64,000 nucleotides of DNA from Rhyacophila brunnea (lineage: Eukaryota > Arthropoda > Insecta > Trichoptera > Rhyacophilidae): NCBI GenBank assembly GCA_022495005.1, contig JAGYXB010001862.1:1364001-1428000 (forward strand), written 5' to 3'. The notes beneath the pieces were generated by a model, which saw only the letters and a program-made list of their open reading frames with translations, was not told the DNA's origin and made no database searches. Of the stretch, positions 24,148-36,105 are shown piece after piece (within the stretch, counting starts at the first letter, position 1; each line of letters begins with the position of its first letter). Both the position numbers and the translations under genes were made by a program.

Positions 24148-24311
24148 TAAAGCGCGGGCCAGATGGTAGCGATTTGCCTGCGTAGTATAGTTTGTGCGAA
24201 AAATACAGAACACTTTTCGGTTTGCGCGAGCTACAGTTTTCCCATCCATACACTCGGGCTTCCCGATACAAACCGGTTTGTGCAGGTAAGCTTGTGCATC
24301 TAGCCGGGGCA
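24148..24311. mobile_element. Probable short inverted-repeat element, diverged
   Basis: G+C-rich against its surroundings. The left end (gggccagatg...gatttgcctgcg) and the inverted right end (cccggctagatgc...gcttacctgcac) share GGC-AGATG and T-CCTGC blocks at matching distances, as in a diverged terminal-inverted-repeat element. No target-site duplication is seen. Overlapping minus frames across it are shadows. Confidence 0.5.
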
Positions 24312-25018
24312 TAATATGGAAAAGCTTTTTTAAACTCATTGCTATCAAAATCTATCTTAGATAAAACAAAAACTTAACAATAATTACATTTTAAGTAGGG
24401 TAGTATTCATACATAAGATAAATATACGATGATTTATTGCGCGATATGGGTTATAAGTGGGAATGTCAAAAGGTATTGATATAATAATTGTATTTATACT
24501 TCTCGTCTCTTGAGATATTTTTTTGCTCAATGGAGTTAAATAAAAGCTATCATGGATAAAAATTCTTCCAATAGTACCTTTCTTCCGTCTTTTGCATTTT
24601 TGTCCAAAGAAAAGCTGTCGTGTAAAAAAAAATATTTTTTGTCGATACCAGTATTAATTGTAACATTTTATTTTGATATGGCAACCCTGGTCACAAGTCT
24701 ATAAATATTTATTTATTTATTTTAAAGTAACTAAAGTCATTTATTATGTATCATTAATTATTAATCATGAGAGCTTGTTAGGCAATGATAAAATATTAGG
24801 ACAAAATGAACGTGGAAGGATCTTTGATAATCTAACGAGATGAAGGGCGCCATAGGTTCCTCTCTAATAATGGCCATCAGAGCTAAAGAGTCATTGGAAA
24901 TTGCGACTTTCAGTAGTTAATACGAGAAAAAACTAAAAATCATATTTTTAATAAATTATTTCTTATATTCAACGAATAATTCACAAGATTTTGAGAATGT
25001 AACATTCCATATATTGAA
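24312..25018. other. Unassigned A+T-rich stretch
   Basis: Nothing recognisable. Confidence 0.55.
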
Positions 25019-25155
25019 CATCTCACATATTATATACCCACTAGAAAAAAAAATATATTTGAAAAAAATGCGAAAAAAAATACGAAGCTCGACCTATTTT
25101 TTTCAAATATTTTTTTTTAAATATGAACTTTTTTAGTGGTTATATATGTGAGATG
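25019..25155. repeat. Inverted repeat / small hairpin element
   Basis: catctcacatat at 25019-25030 and atatgtgagatg at 25144-25155 form the outer arms. Inner parts (accactaaaaa-like and A/T-run segments) continue the pairing. About 137 bp, with no coding sequence. Confidence 0.65.
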
Positions 25156-27415
25156 ATTTCAAGTTAATTATGTTAAAACTCATATTGGTAACTTTGCCAA
25201 ATAAAAATACCAACGTTAATAGTTAAGTCGTAACAAAAATAAGCACACCATTGTGACCGTACTTGCAGCTTTGTGCACAATTATTATAAACATTGTTGAT
25301 GATTCTGCGTTTCTTCTGTTTTTACTTTAAACGTGTACTGACCATTAGATAGTTGTTAAATCTCACATTGACACTAAAACTTGGAGCAAAATGTATTTAT
25401 TCCATTTTTTATTATGGCACACATTCACGTCGCCCGTAGCATATGAAAATCGGGACGAAAACATTAAAGGTTTATTATAAAGATAAAAACTGGCGTCATT
25501 TTCTAGGCGTCAGTGGCGTAAAAATTTACTTGTCTTTGCGAATACGTTTTGCGTACATTGACAAGTAAGATATTGTATAGTTTATTTTTTGACAGGTTCA
25601 TAATATAAGCAATGTAAAAGTTATGTGATATAATGATTCAAATGATAAATAAATATATATATATTTTTTTTAGTATAATAATATGCTGTCAATAAAGTGT
25701 GCACAATAAATTAATATATTATGGCAAAATCCTCCAAAATTAGATGTCGATTTTAAGCTCAAATGGAATTTTTAGTGTATATATTTTACTATAAAATTTT
25801 ATTTAATAACAAAAGGAATAATACATGTTAAAAAAATGGTAATTTCAAAAAGTTCAATAACCACAGATATCTTATGGCTTTATTCTCAGCTTAAAATAAT
25901 AATGTTTTATAGTACAAATATTTGATATATGTATGGATTTTTCCAAGTCACAAATATACACCAATTTTTTCACTATCGATTTTTATACGGTACCTGAATG
26001 AACAGTGCTATGTACATGTATATAATTATTGTCCGCTAAAATACTATAGTTTATTGTTATGTTCTTATAATCCTTTTATATGGTAAACCAGAAGCTGCCA
26101 TGGAGAATAATTGAGCCTTTAGAGATGTAGCTGTATGGGTGCATCCTCAAAATTTCAGCATAGCAGAGGACGATGCCGGTGGCTTAAAAACCTCCATGAC
26201 TAGTACAAGTGCAGTTACACAGAACTGTTGCGGGTGTAAGATGATAAACAAAAATCACTTTGATACTAGCCGACCGTTATTGACGGCATGAAGAAAGAAG
26301 ATAATACTACAGTTTTAAAATTAAAAAAGCTTTGAAATGCAATTCTGAAAGTAAGATTTTCGATTGGTCGTTCGAGAAAGCTTTAGAATGTAGTTTAAAA
26401 GGAAATACTTTGAATATATTATATAATGGAACAGATCAATAGGAAACAATCGAATATGATATCGAATATGGCCAGAAAGAAAACGTTTTCATTTGGCTCT
26501 CTATTTCAATAGAAACGTTGCCTACGGACATAATCTCAATGATGTATTGTGCATTTTATTTTTGAAACTTTATTTCAATTATGTTTTTTTTTCTTATTCT
26601 CTCCTGTGAGAGTAATATTTGTTATAATGTAAATCTCATATTGTGAACGTCCTGATTTTTGATTTGTTATGCCCATGATGTTTTGTTCTGATGATCTGGG
26701 AAACTACGGACTCCCCCGCACTTTCAGGTATAAATCTACGTCCCCGACCTCCGCTATAGTCCGTGACACTGCATACAGAGTTATAAAATCGGAGCCAAGA
26801 TATTATGATGGTTCTATATATAATATATTTTTAATATGGTTGTGAATCTGTGATAGTGTTAAATATTCCCGGTAAATGTATAATAAACTAGAAGTTTCTG
26901 CCGTTAAACGTTTTTTTTTAATTTATTACACTTTTGTAATTTGAAAAATTCTCGTTTTGGTTGATGAAATATACCAGGGACACCGTTAAGTATCAGGCGC
27001 ACAGAGGCGCGTGCGGGTGGGCGCTGCATTTTAGTATCGCACAAATGTTTCTCTCGGTCGGGGGGCGGGCGACACTTTTCCACGGCGATAACGTTTTCTG
27101 CGTGCTGAGTTTCATTAATGGCCCGCCATTGTTGTGCCGCCAGACCCTCAGCTTGTTATTATTACACACGACGATTAAAGTTTATCTAAACATTAAAGTA
27201 CCCTCGGTCCGCGTATATTTATTTTGTTCGTTCTGATATGACTGATGAGTAGTGTGAAAACATTCGTAAAACGTGAATACGAAAGTAAACATACAGTAAA
27301 AATATATGAAAACTTTACATTAAAAGTTATGTAATAGTAAAATATAATCATAATATAGAACTTGTTAGAAATAACAAATACCTTTTCAAAATAGTATTAA
27401 ATTATATCGCCGCCT
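25156..27415. other. Mostly unassigned; G+C-richer island at 26960-27240
   Basis: 25526-25568 has 9-base inverted arms (ttacttgtc / gacaagtaa). 26090-26300 is somewhat richer in G+C without a recognised domain. 26960-27240 is a clear G+C island, open for 91 codons on the plus strand (26961-27236), but the translation has no domain and looks unlike a typical protein. The island includes a CATTGTTGTG stretch and tcattaatgg, so a regulatory or conserved non-coding element is as likely as an exon. Confidence 0.45.
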
Positions 27416-27567
27416 GTATTATAATTTTTACAATAAGTTAGTTGTAATTGTTACAATAAGTGCTATGTTTTACCAGCCACTCCCTTGACTGTGCTAAATT
27501 TTAGAGTGAGATAGACAGTTTTGACTGTTTTGTTTAGATGGCTAACTTATTGTAACAATTATAATAC
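27416..27567. mobile_element. Short inverted-repeat element (MITE-like)
   Basis: GTATTATAATTTTTACAATA (from 27416, continuing AGTTAG to 27441) is inverted at 27542-27567 with one mismatch in 26. A second partial copy of the arm (taattgttacaataagt) lies just inside the left arm. No clear duplication flanks it. Confidence 0.8.
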
Positions 27568-27728
27568 CTCAATACAAACATATGATAAACTACGCTCGAT
27601 AACCACTGATAGTGGCCGATAGCAATCTTGTGCATAGAATATATGCGCAGGAACCATAGTGTAGTGTCTAAACAAAGAAATATATAAACTCCTATAACTT
27701 AATATACAGTGGTGCAAATACCATTGTA

Positions 27729-28011
27729 AAGCGAGGCGTATATTTTCAAAGTGAACTTATTCCACTTCAACAAAATTTTGGCAAAAGCTAAAAAACTGTT
27801 TACGGTGTTGTCGTTACATATGTTTTCTTGTATTGGAATAAGTTACTTTTGTAACTAACACCGATTTTGAAGTTGATTTTTCTACTAGATTGAATGCTAT
27901 TATGTTCTTCTACAGGTATGAAAAATACTTGTATCGTTTAAATTCTGGCATTCATAACACAATTTCGTCAAGTAGTGGAATAAGTTCACTTTGAAAATTC
28001 ACCCCTCGCTT
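27729..28011. mobile_element. Short inverted-repeat element (MITE-like)
   Basis: The left end AAGCGAGGCGTATATTTTCA and the inverted right end AAGCGAGGGGTGAATTTTCA begin arms that both continue with AAGTGAACTTATTCCAC. About 283 bp and non-coding. A TA occurs beside both ends, but not at equal distance, so the duplication is unsure. Confidence 0.85.
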
Positions 28012-28041
28012 CATAAGCCGTCTTGCTAGTTTTCTATTAGC

Positions 28042-28325
28042 AAGGGTATCCGACAATGCGATACGACTTCACCCAAATTATTCACAGCTACTCTGGAAGA
28101 TATATTCAGGCGATTTGACTGGGAGAACAGTGGAATCGCCATTAACGGCGAATACCTCAAAGATTACGCATGAAAACTTAATGTATAAAAGACAAAAATA
28201 ATGATAAACTGCTATGCTGAACCAAAAGCAATCCTCATCAATGGCATCCAAATCTATCGAGTCAACAACTACGTCCATCTATCTTGGACAACAATTAATG
28301 TCGTCAATAATATTGACGTTTCAAA
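28042..28325 (+). pseudogene. Endonuclease-reverse transcriptase relic with deleted catalytic core
   Basis: The plus-strand reading gives KGIRQCDTTSPKLFTATLED, then IFRRFDWENSGIAINGEYL, then jumps to KLNV-KTKIM and AEPKAILINGIQIY with NNYVHL. In the intact family the FADD catalytic segment and following helix lie between GEYL and KLN. About 35 residues including FADD are missing here, and TGA and TAA stops sit near the join. The first part is the same block as 10655-10775. The fragment is inactive. Similar short relics on both strands suggest an old burst of this family. Confidence 0.9.
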
Positions 28326-28546
28326 AATTTATTTGAAAAAAAATGGTGCATTAGTGTTAATGCGATGACGATGAGATTTATTTGAGTAATTTTCACAAAT
28401 CGTGGGTATTTGTAATTATTTAACTTCTATTATTACATTTACTATTACTGTTTAACTATCCTCATGGCCTGTTGTAGTGCTACAAATATATTACATGAAA
28501 GAAAAATATATTTAAATTTGGAGATAGTCCGGTACTCCGTCTATAT

Positions 28547-28919
28547 TAGGGTTGGCAATACCGAATAAAAATACCAATACCATTATTTCGGTATTTCTCA
28601 TTGAATACCGATATTAATATCGGTATTCGTAAAATAATTGAAAAAAAACAAAAGTATGTAAGTACCAATAATTATGAAAAAAATAAGTATGTAAAAATAT
28701 TAATATTTTATAGCATGTGTCACCAAGGGCGATGAAGAGCCTCAGAACTCGACAAAAAGAATTACAGTCCTGTTAAGCCTTTCATATTATTAATACATTT
28801 TGTTTCCACTTTCAATACCGAATATTATAATATCGGTATAATCTGATTTTTAAAACCGGTATTTCGGTATCGAAAAATACTCGGGTATCGGTTTTGAAAT
28901 ACCAGTATTGCAATCCGTA
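28547..28919. mobile_element. Non-autonomous hAT-like element with 8-bp target duplication
   Basis: Termini TAGGGTTGGCAATACCGA and, inverted, TACGGATTGCAATACTGG are imperfect inverted repeats. Perfect 8-bp direct repeats GTCTATAT flank them at 28539-28546 and 28920-28927. Eight-base duplications and GGTTGGCAA-type ends are typical of hAT elements. The body repeats the gaataccgatatt / aatatcggtattc theme in subterminal positions and has no coding capacity. Confidence 0.9.
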
Positions 28920-28927
28920 GTCTATAT

Positions 28928-30457
28928 ACAACGATAATGTTAACAACAGTTTTTTATTTAATGATCTACCAGGTCCATAGATTTGAAACCTTTACTAATA
29001 AGAAGGGTCAGGGCTGGGGTGGACTTATTGAATGAAATTTTTTTAACAAATTTGAATGATTGATAGATTTTAATTATAAAGAGAGAAGTATTTTGTCAAA
29101 TTCGCAATATTATTGATGTGTTAAAACATAAACGATATTATAAAAAAAAATTAACTTTGAGGATAAGTGCGCACCTGTTTTCTCTAGCTGCAAGCAAAAT
29201 TTACAGCATTCTTTGATGTTTTATAGTCTCCGTACTAAATGCAACCATACAAAAGCATGCTTGCTCACAAAATCAGTTATAAAAACTGAATGCAACAAAC
29301 AGTTTCTCCTCTTTCAAGACTTGACATATTATCATCGTACTACATTGTCTTGTAAATTTATGCATGAGTTATTCACTACTATATAAATTATGTATCTAAA
29401 ATCATATTTATTTTATATAGGTATTACTTTCTACCCAAATAATATGATATGTAATCAAACAAACTTTTTATTCTCGAAAGCTTCTCATACAATAGAATAA
29501 TATGAGATATTGCCTGCAGTAATGCTTATCATATTGCTCTCAAATATAGCCCCTTATAGCGGCAGTAAAGACGTATATACGTTGTGCTCGTAATCCTCAA
29601 TGCACTTTGAGAAGTTCAACATTGGGCGTGAAATGTGCAATGAAATGCACTACAGGGATAATAAACTTAATTTTATTTAATTATATTTATTTAAGTACGT
29701 AAATCTAGTTTTGGGAATAAAATATTGCACAACTATAGCCATTTACTTAAAAAAAATATTATTTAAATTAGAATACTCAAATTTTAAATCCAAATATTTT
29801 ATATTGATTAGCATATTACTTATTTGAATTTAATATTATTAAATTCTTCTTCAATGGAAGTATAGGTAAGTAAGTACTGATACTTATCGTCCCCTACACC
29901 TCTTGAAGAATACGGGATATGACAGAGTAATGGTATCTCTTTGGCAAAATAGTAGGCACACGTTAGAAATTTTTTTGGAGATACACATTATTACAAAGTA
30001 ATTTTCAACGCCGATATCATTTATTCAGAAAAAGTATTATGTATTAAAGAAACTTAATACCTATCTACGAAAAAATAATTTAATTATTTCTGCGACTGGA
30101 CGTCAATATTCGTAACGTGGTATGAACAATATCGTCGTGAATACTGACAAAAATTAAAACATTTAGCATCTATAGAGAAATAAGGATGAGCCATTATGAT
30201 AAAACAAGAAAGCACGTCAAGACCTTAACGTTTTGCACCCTTTTGTATACAGTAGCGACACGTTACAAAACATCTCTATGTACACGTCTTTAAACAGAGT
30301 AAAAAAAAAAATATCCAGTGGCGGTAAACTGATGTGATTGTACTGGTGATAGTATCTAGTTATATTACGTTTTTTTCAGCCATTGTGTCATTTCTGAGGA
30401 TCGCGGTCTTCATGACCAATTCTTACTCTGCACACAAATATTCTTGAGTTGTTCTTA
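28928..30457. other. Unassigned A+T-rich stretch
   Basis: No gene or named repeat was identified. 29510-29650 is slightly richer in G+C. Confidence 0.5.
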
Positions 30458-30567
30458 AGCAGTGTCCATATTGGCAACAAGTTGCCGGCAGCTGGTAAGA
30501 AATTATAATAATTATCGTAAAATTTAATGAGGTTGCCAGCAACTTGTTACCAATGTGAATACGGCAT
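30458..30567. mobile_element. 110-bp inverted-repeat element (possible TTA target duplication)
   Basis: The arms share ATTGG-AACAAGTTGC-GGCA in inverted orientation (left from 30458, right ending 30567), about 34 bases per arm with several mismatches. TTA occurs directly outside both ends (30455-30457 and 30568-30570), which would suit a Harbinger-type MITE, but three bases can match by chance. Confidence 0.7.
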
Positions 30568-30570
30568 TTA

Positions 30571-31194
30571 GACCCGGCAACGCGAATTGCATACACCAAT
30601 GAAAATTCGGTCACATTCTTGATTTGTTCGGTTGAGCACACGGACGTTCAATCGAGAATCGCCATGTTAGACCATAACTGAAAATCTCATTCCAAACAGA
30701 TGCTCAAGATTTTATACTATATCCTTTGCTTAAAGGTAATATGACGTGTATTGATATACGTAGCAGTTCAGATAACTATGCGCATATACCTACAATACGA
30801 TCGTTTTTTTGTTCTTTGCTTTCATGGTTCATGGTAGTGAATTATATATTTACGCACAGCTACACCTTTATGTCATCGTCTGGTCCCAAGTACTTATGTT
30901 AACAATATCGACACACAACTTAACTCAACTATGCGTGTCGATAATGGTACCATATCCTCTACGCCGGTTCCATGATCCTGTGCTGTCAAGGATAACTCCA
31001 CCAAAGATATTTAGATATGCGACCAAAAGAATACCTAGCGATGTGATTGGCTAGTATTGGACGTAAGGAATTTTTGCATAATCGTTAATCCGCTAGACAA
31101 CCTTCTTGGATTTTAGGCTTTTACGCAAATATATCGTATGTCTAAACCAAATCCGGTGTGGGTATTCTAGGTGTGCATATATATGATACATAAG
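30571..31194. other. Unassigned stretch
   Basis: The open frame 30809-31054 (plus) and a minus frame over 30940-31050 look moderately protein-like, but no domain is recognised. Confidence 0.35.
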
Positions 31195-31335
31195 TGAGGC
31201 ATTGCAAGTGTGGTGAGATTCAGATCATGGAGAACATAGTAGAGTCGTGAATCATAAATGCCTTTTCGGAAGAGCTTCAACCATACACCAGACCAAACAG
31301 GAAACAATTGGATAGATTTATGCCTTGCCGGTTCC
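31195..31335 (+). pseudogene. Possible non-LTR retrotransposon C-terminal zinc-knuckle relic
   Basis: A plus reading CKCGEIQIMENIVES resembles the C-C-H motif (C-CG---QT--HI---C) near the C-terminus of many insect non-LTR reverse transcriptases. An F-EELQ segment follows where the family has F-GGL. There is a stop within it. The match is short, so this is tentative. Confidence 0.45.
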
Positions 31336-32666
31336 ACTTTGAATTATAATTTGACTAGATCTGTGATTTTGTTTTATTTGTTTTTTTAATATCGCCATAT
31401 AGATCCATGTCTGAGCTGCATTAAAAAAATAGTATGGAAATGTCCAACTTTTTAATGAGGTGAATTTTAATGAACGTTGAAATATCTCTGTATTTTCATA
31501 TTTTTCCAGCGGTAAAATTGCACTAATTACATACTGATACCGCGAAGAAAAGATTGGAGAACTCACATGTATGCTGGCAGCGTTCTTCACGAGTATCACC
31601 TTGAATGAGGGTTGTGTGGACATCAGGACATATAATTCGAGATAAAACACGTCTTTAATTTGACAGTCCCACGTGGAACTACATTTATTTAAGCTAGGAC
31701 ATAGGCAAACATTGGTAATATTACATCACTTTTACATGTAAAGAGGTCTTAAATTAGTTACCGCACTGTCTTTATATTGGGGGTCGGTTTATCATTATTA
31801 TCCCGCGCGCTAAGCACTGATTCACTTTGATGGCAACTATGTAGATCATTATTCACGCGGCAACGATGAGGGGTGTCACTCTCCCTAAGATATGATAGCT
31901 TTTGATTGATTATTTTTAACGTGAGGATCATAACTGAAACACGTGTTAAAGGCATCCGCCGCGCCGAAAACGGCGGGGTAATGTTTTTGCCGGCTTCGCT
32001 GCCAGATCGGAACTGACCCTGACTTTCAAAAAATATCGAAAAAAAAATTAACGGCGAGGGGTACTCGATATCCCAGGGGTGCGGGCGGGTTGTTTGTCGC
32101 AGCTTTGAACTGTAAATTTTTGGGCGCGCATCGGCCGGAGAGGCCCTCCTTAGAAGTTATCGGTTGAGCCGGGACACTATCCCGCACGGCAGAAGAACCA
32201 AACTTTCGGTCGGGGTCCTCCTGACTTTGATTAAATTGCGGATTTGGAATTTGAAACTGTCGGGCATCAGGGCCTTTTTTATGTCTGGTGACAATACGTA
32301 CAGAAAATAACTATGTTTTTAAACCGACATTATTATTTTTAAATCATAAAAGTGGGTTAGTATATGAAAATATGTGATAGTGTTCATTCTTTCCGTAAAT
32401 TTCATTTATTAGTATGATCGATATCGAAAAATCAACGGGATATTGATTTACAAACGTCATATTAATTATTTTTTAGTTTCGTCAAAGGGCTTAAAAATCA
32501 TACTAAAATTGCGCACTCTGTCTCTAGATCACTGGTAGTATGTGGGTATTGTGGGTAAAAGTATTTGTGCTAGTGTGGACGTACAAAAAAATATTTGTAG
32601 TACCACCATACAAGTACATTAATTATTCAAATTGAAATAAGTATTAAATTATACGTTGTATTTCAT
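31336..32666. other. Unassigned; G+C-rich block at 31940-32290
   Basis: The minus frame 31318-31650 (110 codons) has no recognised domain. 31940-32290 is clearly G+C-rich (gccgcgccgaaaacggcggg, cggccggagaggccctcctt) with no long open frame. It looks like the 5' untranslated part or terminal region of a retroelement, or a CpG-rich regulatory block. I cannot decide. Confidence 0.45.
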
Positions 32667-33112
32667 CATATGAGTCGCTTAGAATCATAACTCACATATT
32701 GCAATTTTGTCGTTTTTTAGTTAAATATGCCAAGTGATTCTAAATGAATTAATCTATATACCGAAAAATAGTTGAGTATTAAAAGTCAATTTAAACCATG
32801 TGAAAATCGTTGACAAAGTTCATTGTTGGTGTAATATGTCGTATATTTCAAAGAATAGAGTTTTGTCACCAACGCCTTCCTAACCAATCGGGGAGCTCTA
32901 TTTCTCATAGTATGCTGTATGTCTGCAACGTTAGGAGTATTAGGTATATATATTTAAAAAAAAAAGTTATTCGACTCTCTCACTCATTAATATTCTAGGG
33001 AGTTCAATACTGTTCTTCTAATTACAAAGAATAGTGCTCTGTTGGTTTTTAGCGATTATCTCAAAACTTGATTTTTGGAATATGTGAGTTATGATTCTAA
33101 GCGACTCATATG
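32667..33112. mobile_element. Inverted-repeat element (MITE-like), about 446 bp
   Basis: CATATGAGTCGCTTAGAATC (start of the left arm, 32667-32704) and its inverted twin (33075-33112) match over about 38 bases with one mismatch. The near-perfect arms imply it is younger than most small elements here. The outer CATATG contains TA, compatible with a Tc1/mariner-type TA duplication, but this is not proven. The internal frame 32810-32998 is not recognised. Confidence 0.88.
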
Positions 33113-33159
33113 CATCCACATAGTGGGAGTTGTATTAACAGATTTTTGTTTTTACGTGA

Positions 33160-33240
33160 AATGAATGTTAGCTATTTGCTTAACCTATTAGGTCTATACC
33201 TACTCTGGATCCAAACACATACTGAAAAACAACTTATGAC
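33160..33240 (-). repeat. SINE family A, copy 2 (3' part only)
   Basis: On the minus strand gttgtttttcagtatgtgtt, ggatccagagta and taataggttaagcaaatagc correspond to the 3' body of the copies at 7056-7265 and 62450-62615. The tRNA-like head is missing (5'-truncated). Confidence 0.72.
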
Positions 33241-36105
33241 AATCTGTATATAAATGTAGAAGTTTTATTTATTTTATGATCAATTTTAATCACGTACTCA
33301 GTAATATATTATTATCCTACATTATATGGGTTATGTTAATTTTTCCAGCATAAAAGTATCAGAACAGTTTTTATTAAGTGTATTGAAATATAACATAGTT
33401 ACGTAAGTATACTATAAAAAGCTTTGAATAACTAAAGTATTTGGGCGAATACCGTATTGTGTTCTGGCCAATGTACAAATAAGATATATTTTTGCCGTTA
33501 TTTCGTATCTGATGCTACCAAATGTCTGTGTGCATGAATATCTAAAATGATAGCATATTTATAGCTGCGAGTGTGCTATAATTTTATTTCTACGTAAACT
33601 ATTAAACTTTAATGACGTTACCTGCGGAATTTGCGATCTTAATTAAAATCAAATATAGTGAATGTACGCTTCGACTTAGCCGAAGTCAAACTCGCTTATT
33701 GTGAGTGCGATAAATTATGCCACTTCCAGTGCTCACCTGTGCACTTTGCAGCCTTCTTCAGACTTCCGTCGAAGCCTTTGGAAAATTTCCTCAGGATGAC
33801 CGGCGGGTCGAGTTCGCAGAAGCGGCAGGCTGGAATAATCGACAGCGAATTGAGATAAATGGAAGCCTGCTACCATAAATAAAAAGTGAGACGAACTTTA
33901 TCCTTTGCTCACGGCCTAATACTACACTTTATCTTGTGAAAGTTTTTCTTCTATTATCTCGAGATAGTAGTGTGTTCAATTATTTATATTAGCCCCAAAA
34001 CAGCGGCTAAGAAACATCCAGGTGTCCATTTGAGAGTAGTGGCGTAACTATCTTTGAAATTACACTTGCGGTCATTTGTAAAAATCTTCAGTAAACAATT
34101 TATAAAAATAATCTGCCACAGTTTAGTTCTATTATACAGTATGCTTGACGTTTCAACTTCCTTCGGTCTCTTTACATGTACTTCCATTTTCCCATATTAA
34201 CAATTAAACGCGTATATCGCTCTTGTAACGTAGCGTTCAAATCAAAATAACTGTCAATTGAATATTTTATATTTGTAGAATTTTAAATTTAATGACAAAA
34301 TAGTGAATAATTAATATTCCATGGGTACAATAATTATTGTACTACGTGATATATTAATTATTGTAATATGCATTTTATTATATTAAATATTTAGGAACAA
34401 GGTATTGTTTTAATTGTGATTGTTTCTTAAATTATGTAAAGATAATTTATATACCTACTATATTAATGTCTAAATACAAAGAGTCTGTAACTTATTCAAT
34501 CTTGAGATGAGGTGGAAGCTTTGTAGCAGTATATTATTAATATACGATATTATTTATTTCCGTGTTTTATTTCTGGATGTGATTTGCATATTTATAGCAT
34601 TTATGGACCACACGTCACTGGTTTACCTAATTTGTATACCATTTTTTATACACAACAAAAATATTTTTAAATTGTGTTCGGCATGCGTCAATCGTTAATA
34701 AATAAATAAATACATTGGTTGTGCCGATTATGATCCCAATCCAATCCTTAAATCCGCACAAATATCTCATACCTACTATCCTCATTTATTGTTTGTATCC
34801 AGGCGCTTAACTATATAACGAGTCATCAGTCACCCGTGATTGATACAAAAGCAGTTATTCGTAGACCACGGCCGTGTCAACTTGCTACGGTGTGACCGTC
34901 GTCCAAGCAATAATTCAATTCGAGTCTCATTACGAACTCCGTGAACTAAACACATGGCAAGCCGTAATGCCAGCTCTGGTGATTTAACAACTGTAAACGC
35001 ATACAAGGTGACTCATCAAATGGGTATCCTTTTGAGTGTCATCATTAACCCCAAAATATCAATGTACCGTGTGAGTGATAAACAAAACCATTTGCATACT
35101 AGTATGTGAGTGTACGCTCCAGCCATAAAGCCGAACAACACCAAAGTAAGTGCCTGGATTAACTCCCGTTTAAACCGCCCTCCCCCAGCATCCATATTTT
35201 CAATCATCCCAAATTATAGTTTACTAATAAGCTCCGCGATACATATTATATAACTAATCAATTAGTTTATACACTTTTTTCACATTTTTTGATTGAACAC
35301 TGAAATCTGAAATTACCCAACATAATTATCAAAACCTTTTAAGAAATCAAGAGCCCAATTATTTATTAAAATGAAGCACCCAACAATTATTAAGTTCCCT
35401 TTTTGTCATTTAAAATAAATATAATAAGTATAGTGCACTCATTTGGTCTTTGAAGTATTAACATTTTAATTAACCACTTACTTTTGGCACTACTCATAAA
35501 TAATCACGAAGCTAACGAGCGGTTGGTGCTCGCAATAAAGTTAAACCAACCATGACCTAACTTAACCTAACAGAAAGTTAGTATGGATAATGCCTACTTC
35601 AATTCTGAAGACGGCACACATTTCATACAATTTAATCTCTGCACATAATATGGTTAACATCAACTAGTTACTATATCACAGATAATGCGAGCAGTTAACT
35701 TGATCGCATACGAGGCGATATTAAATTTGACTACTTAGTATTTAACCTTTGCTTAATAATGTTTTATTATATTATACGCCTGAATAATATTGTCGCTTTT
35801 ACACTTACTGTACAATTTGTGTTCTTTATGTGTTGTCTTCTAACCGAAAACTTTGTGTTGTGCATTGCTGGTCAGCAAAGTGACTTTATGATTCGGCTAA
35901 ACTACCGATGCAGATTCTTCAAACAAAAAATATGTTATCTTATTACAACATTATTTGACTATTTTTATTCATATATCTGTATGAATAACTGTAACAAGGG
36001 CTATAATATGAGATACCGATAATTAAATGATAGCAGTGATCAAAAAAAGCAATTCAACTTCATGAAGTTAAATATGGGATTGTAAATACCCATAAGATAA
36101 ATGTA
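33241..36105. other. Unassigned, with two G+C-richer islands
   Basis: 33650-33890 holds a 66-codon plus frame (33658-33858) without a domain. 34830-35000 is G+C-richer without a long frame. Neither shows a transposon motif. They could be conserved non-coding DNA or exon fragments. The rest is A+T-rich. Confidence 0.4.

Noticed and set aside
31318..31650. 110-codon minus open frame as a gene
   Set aside because: No recognised domain and overlaps the end of a possible plus-strand retroelement relic.
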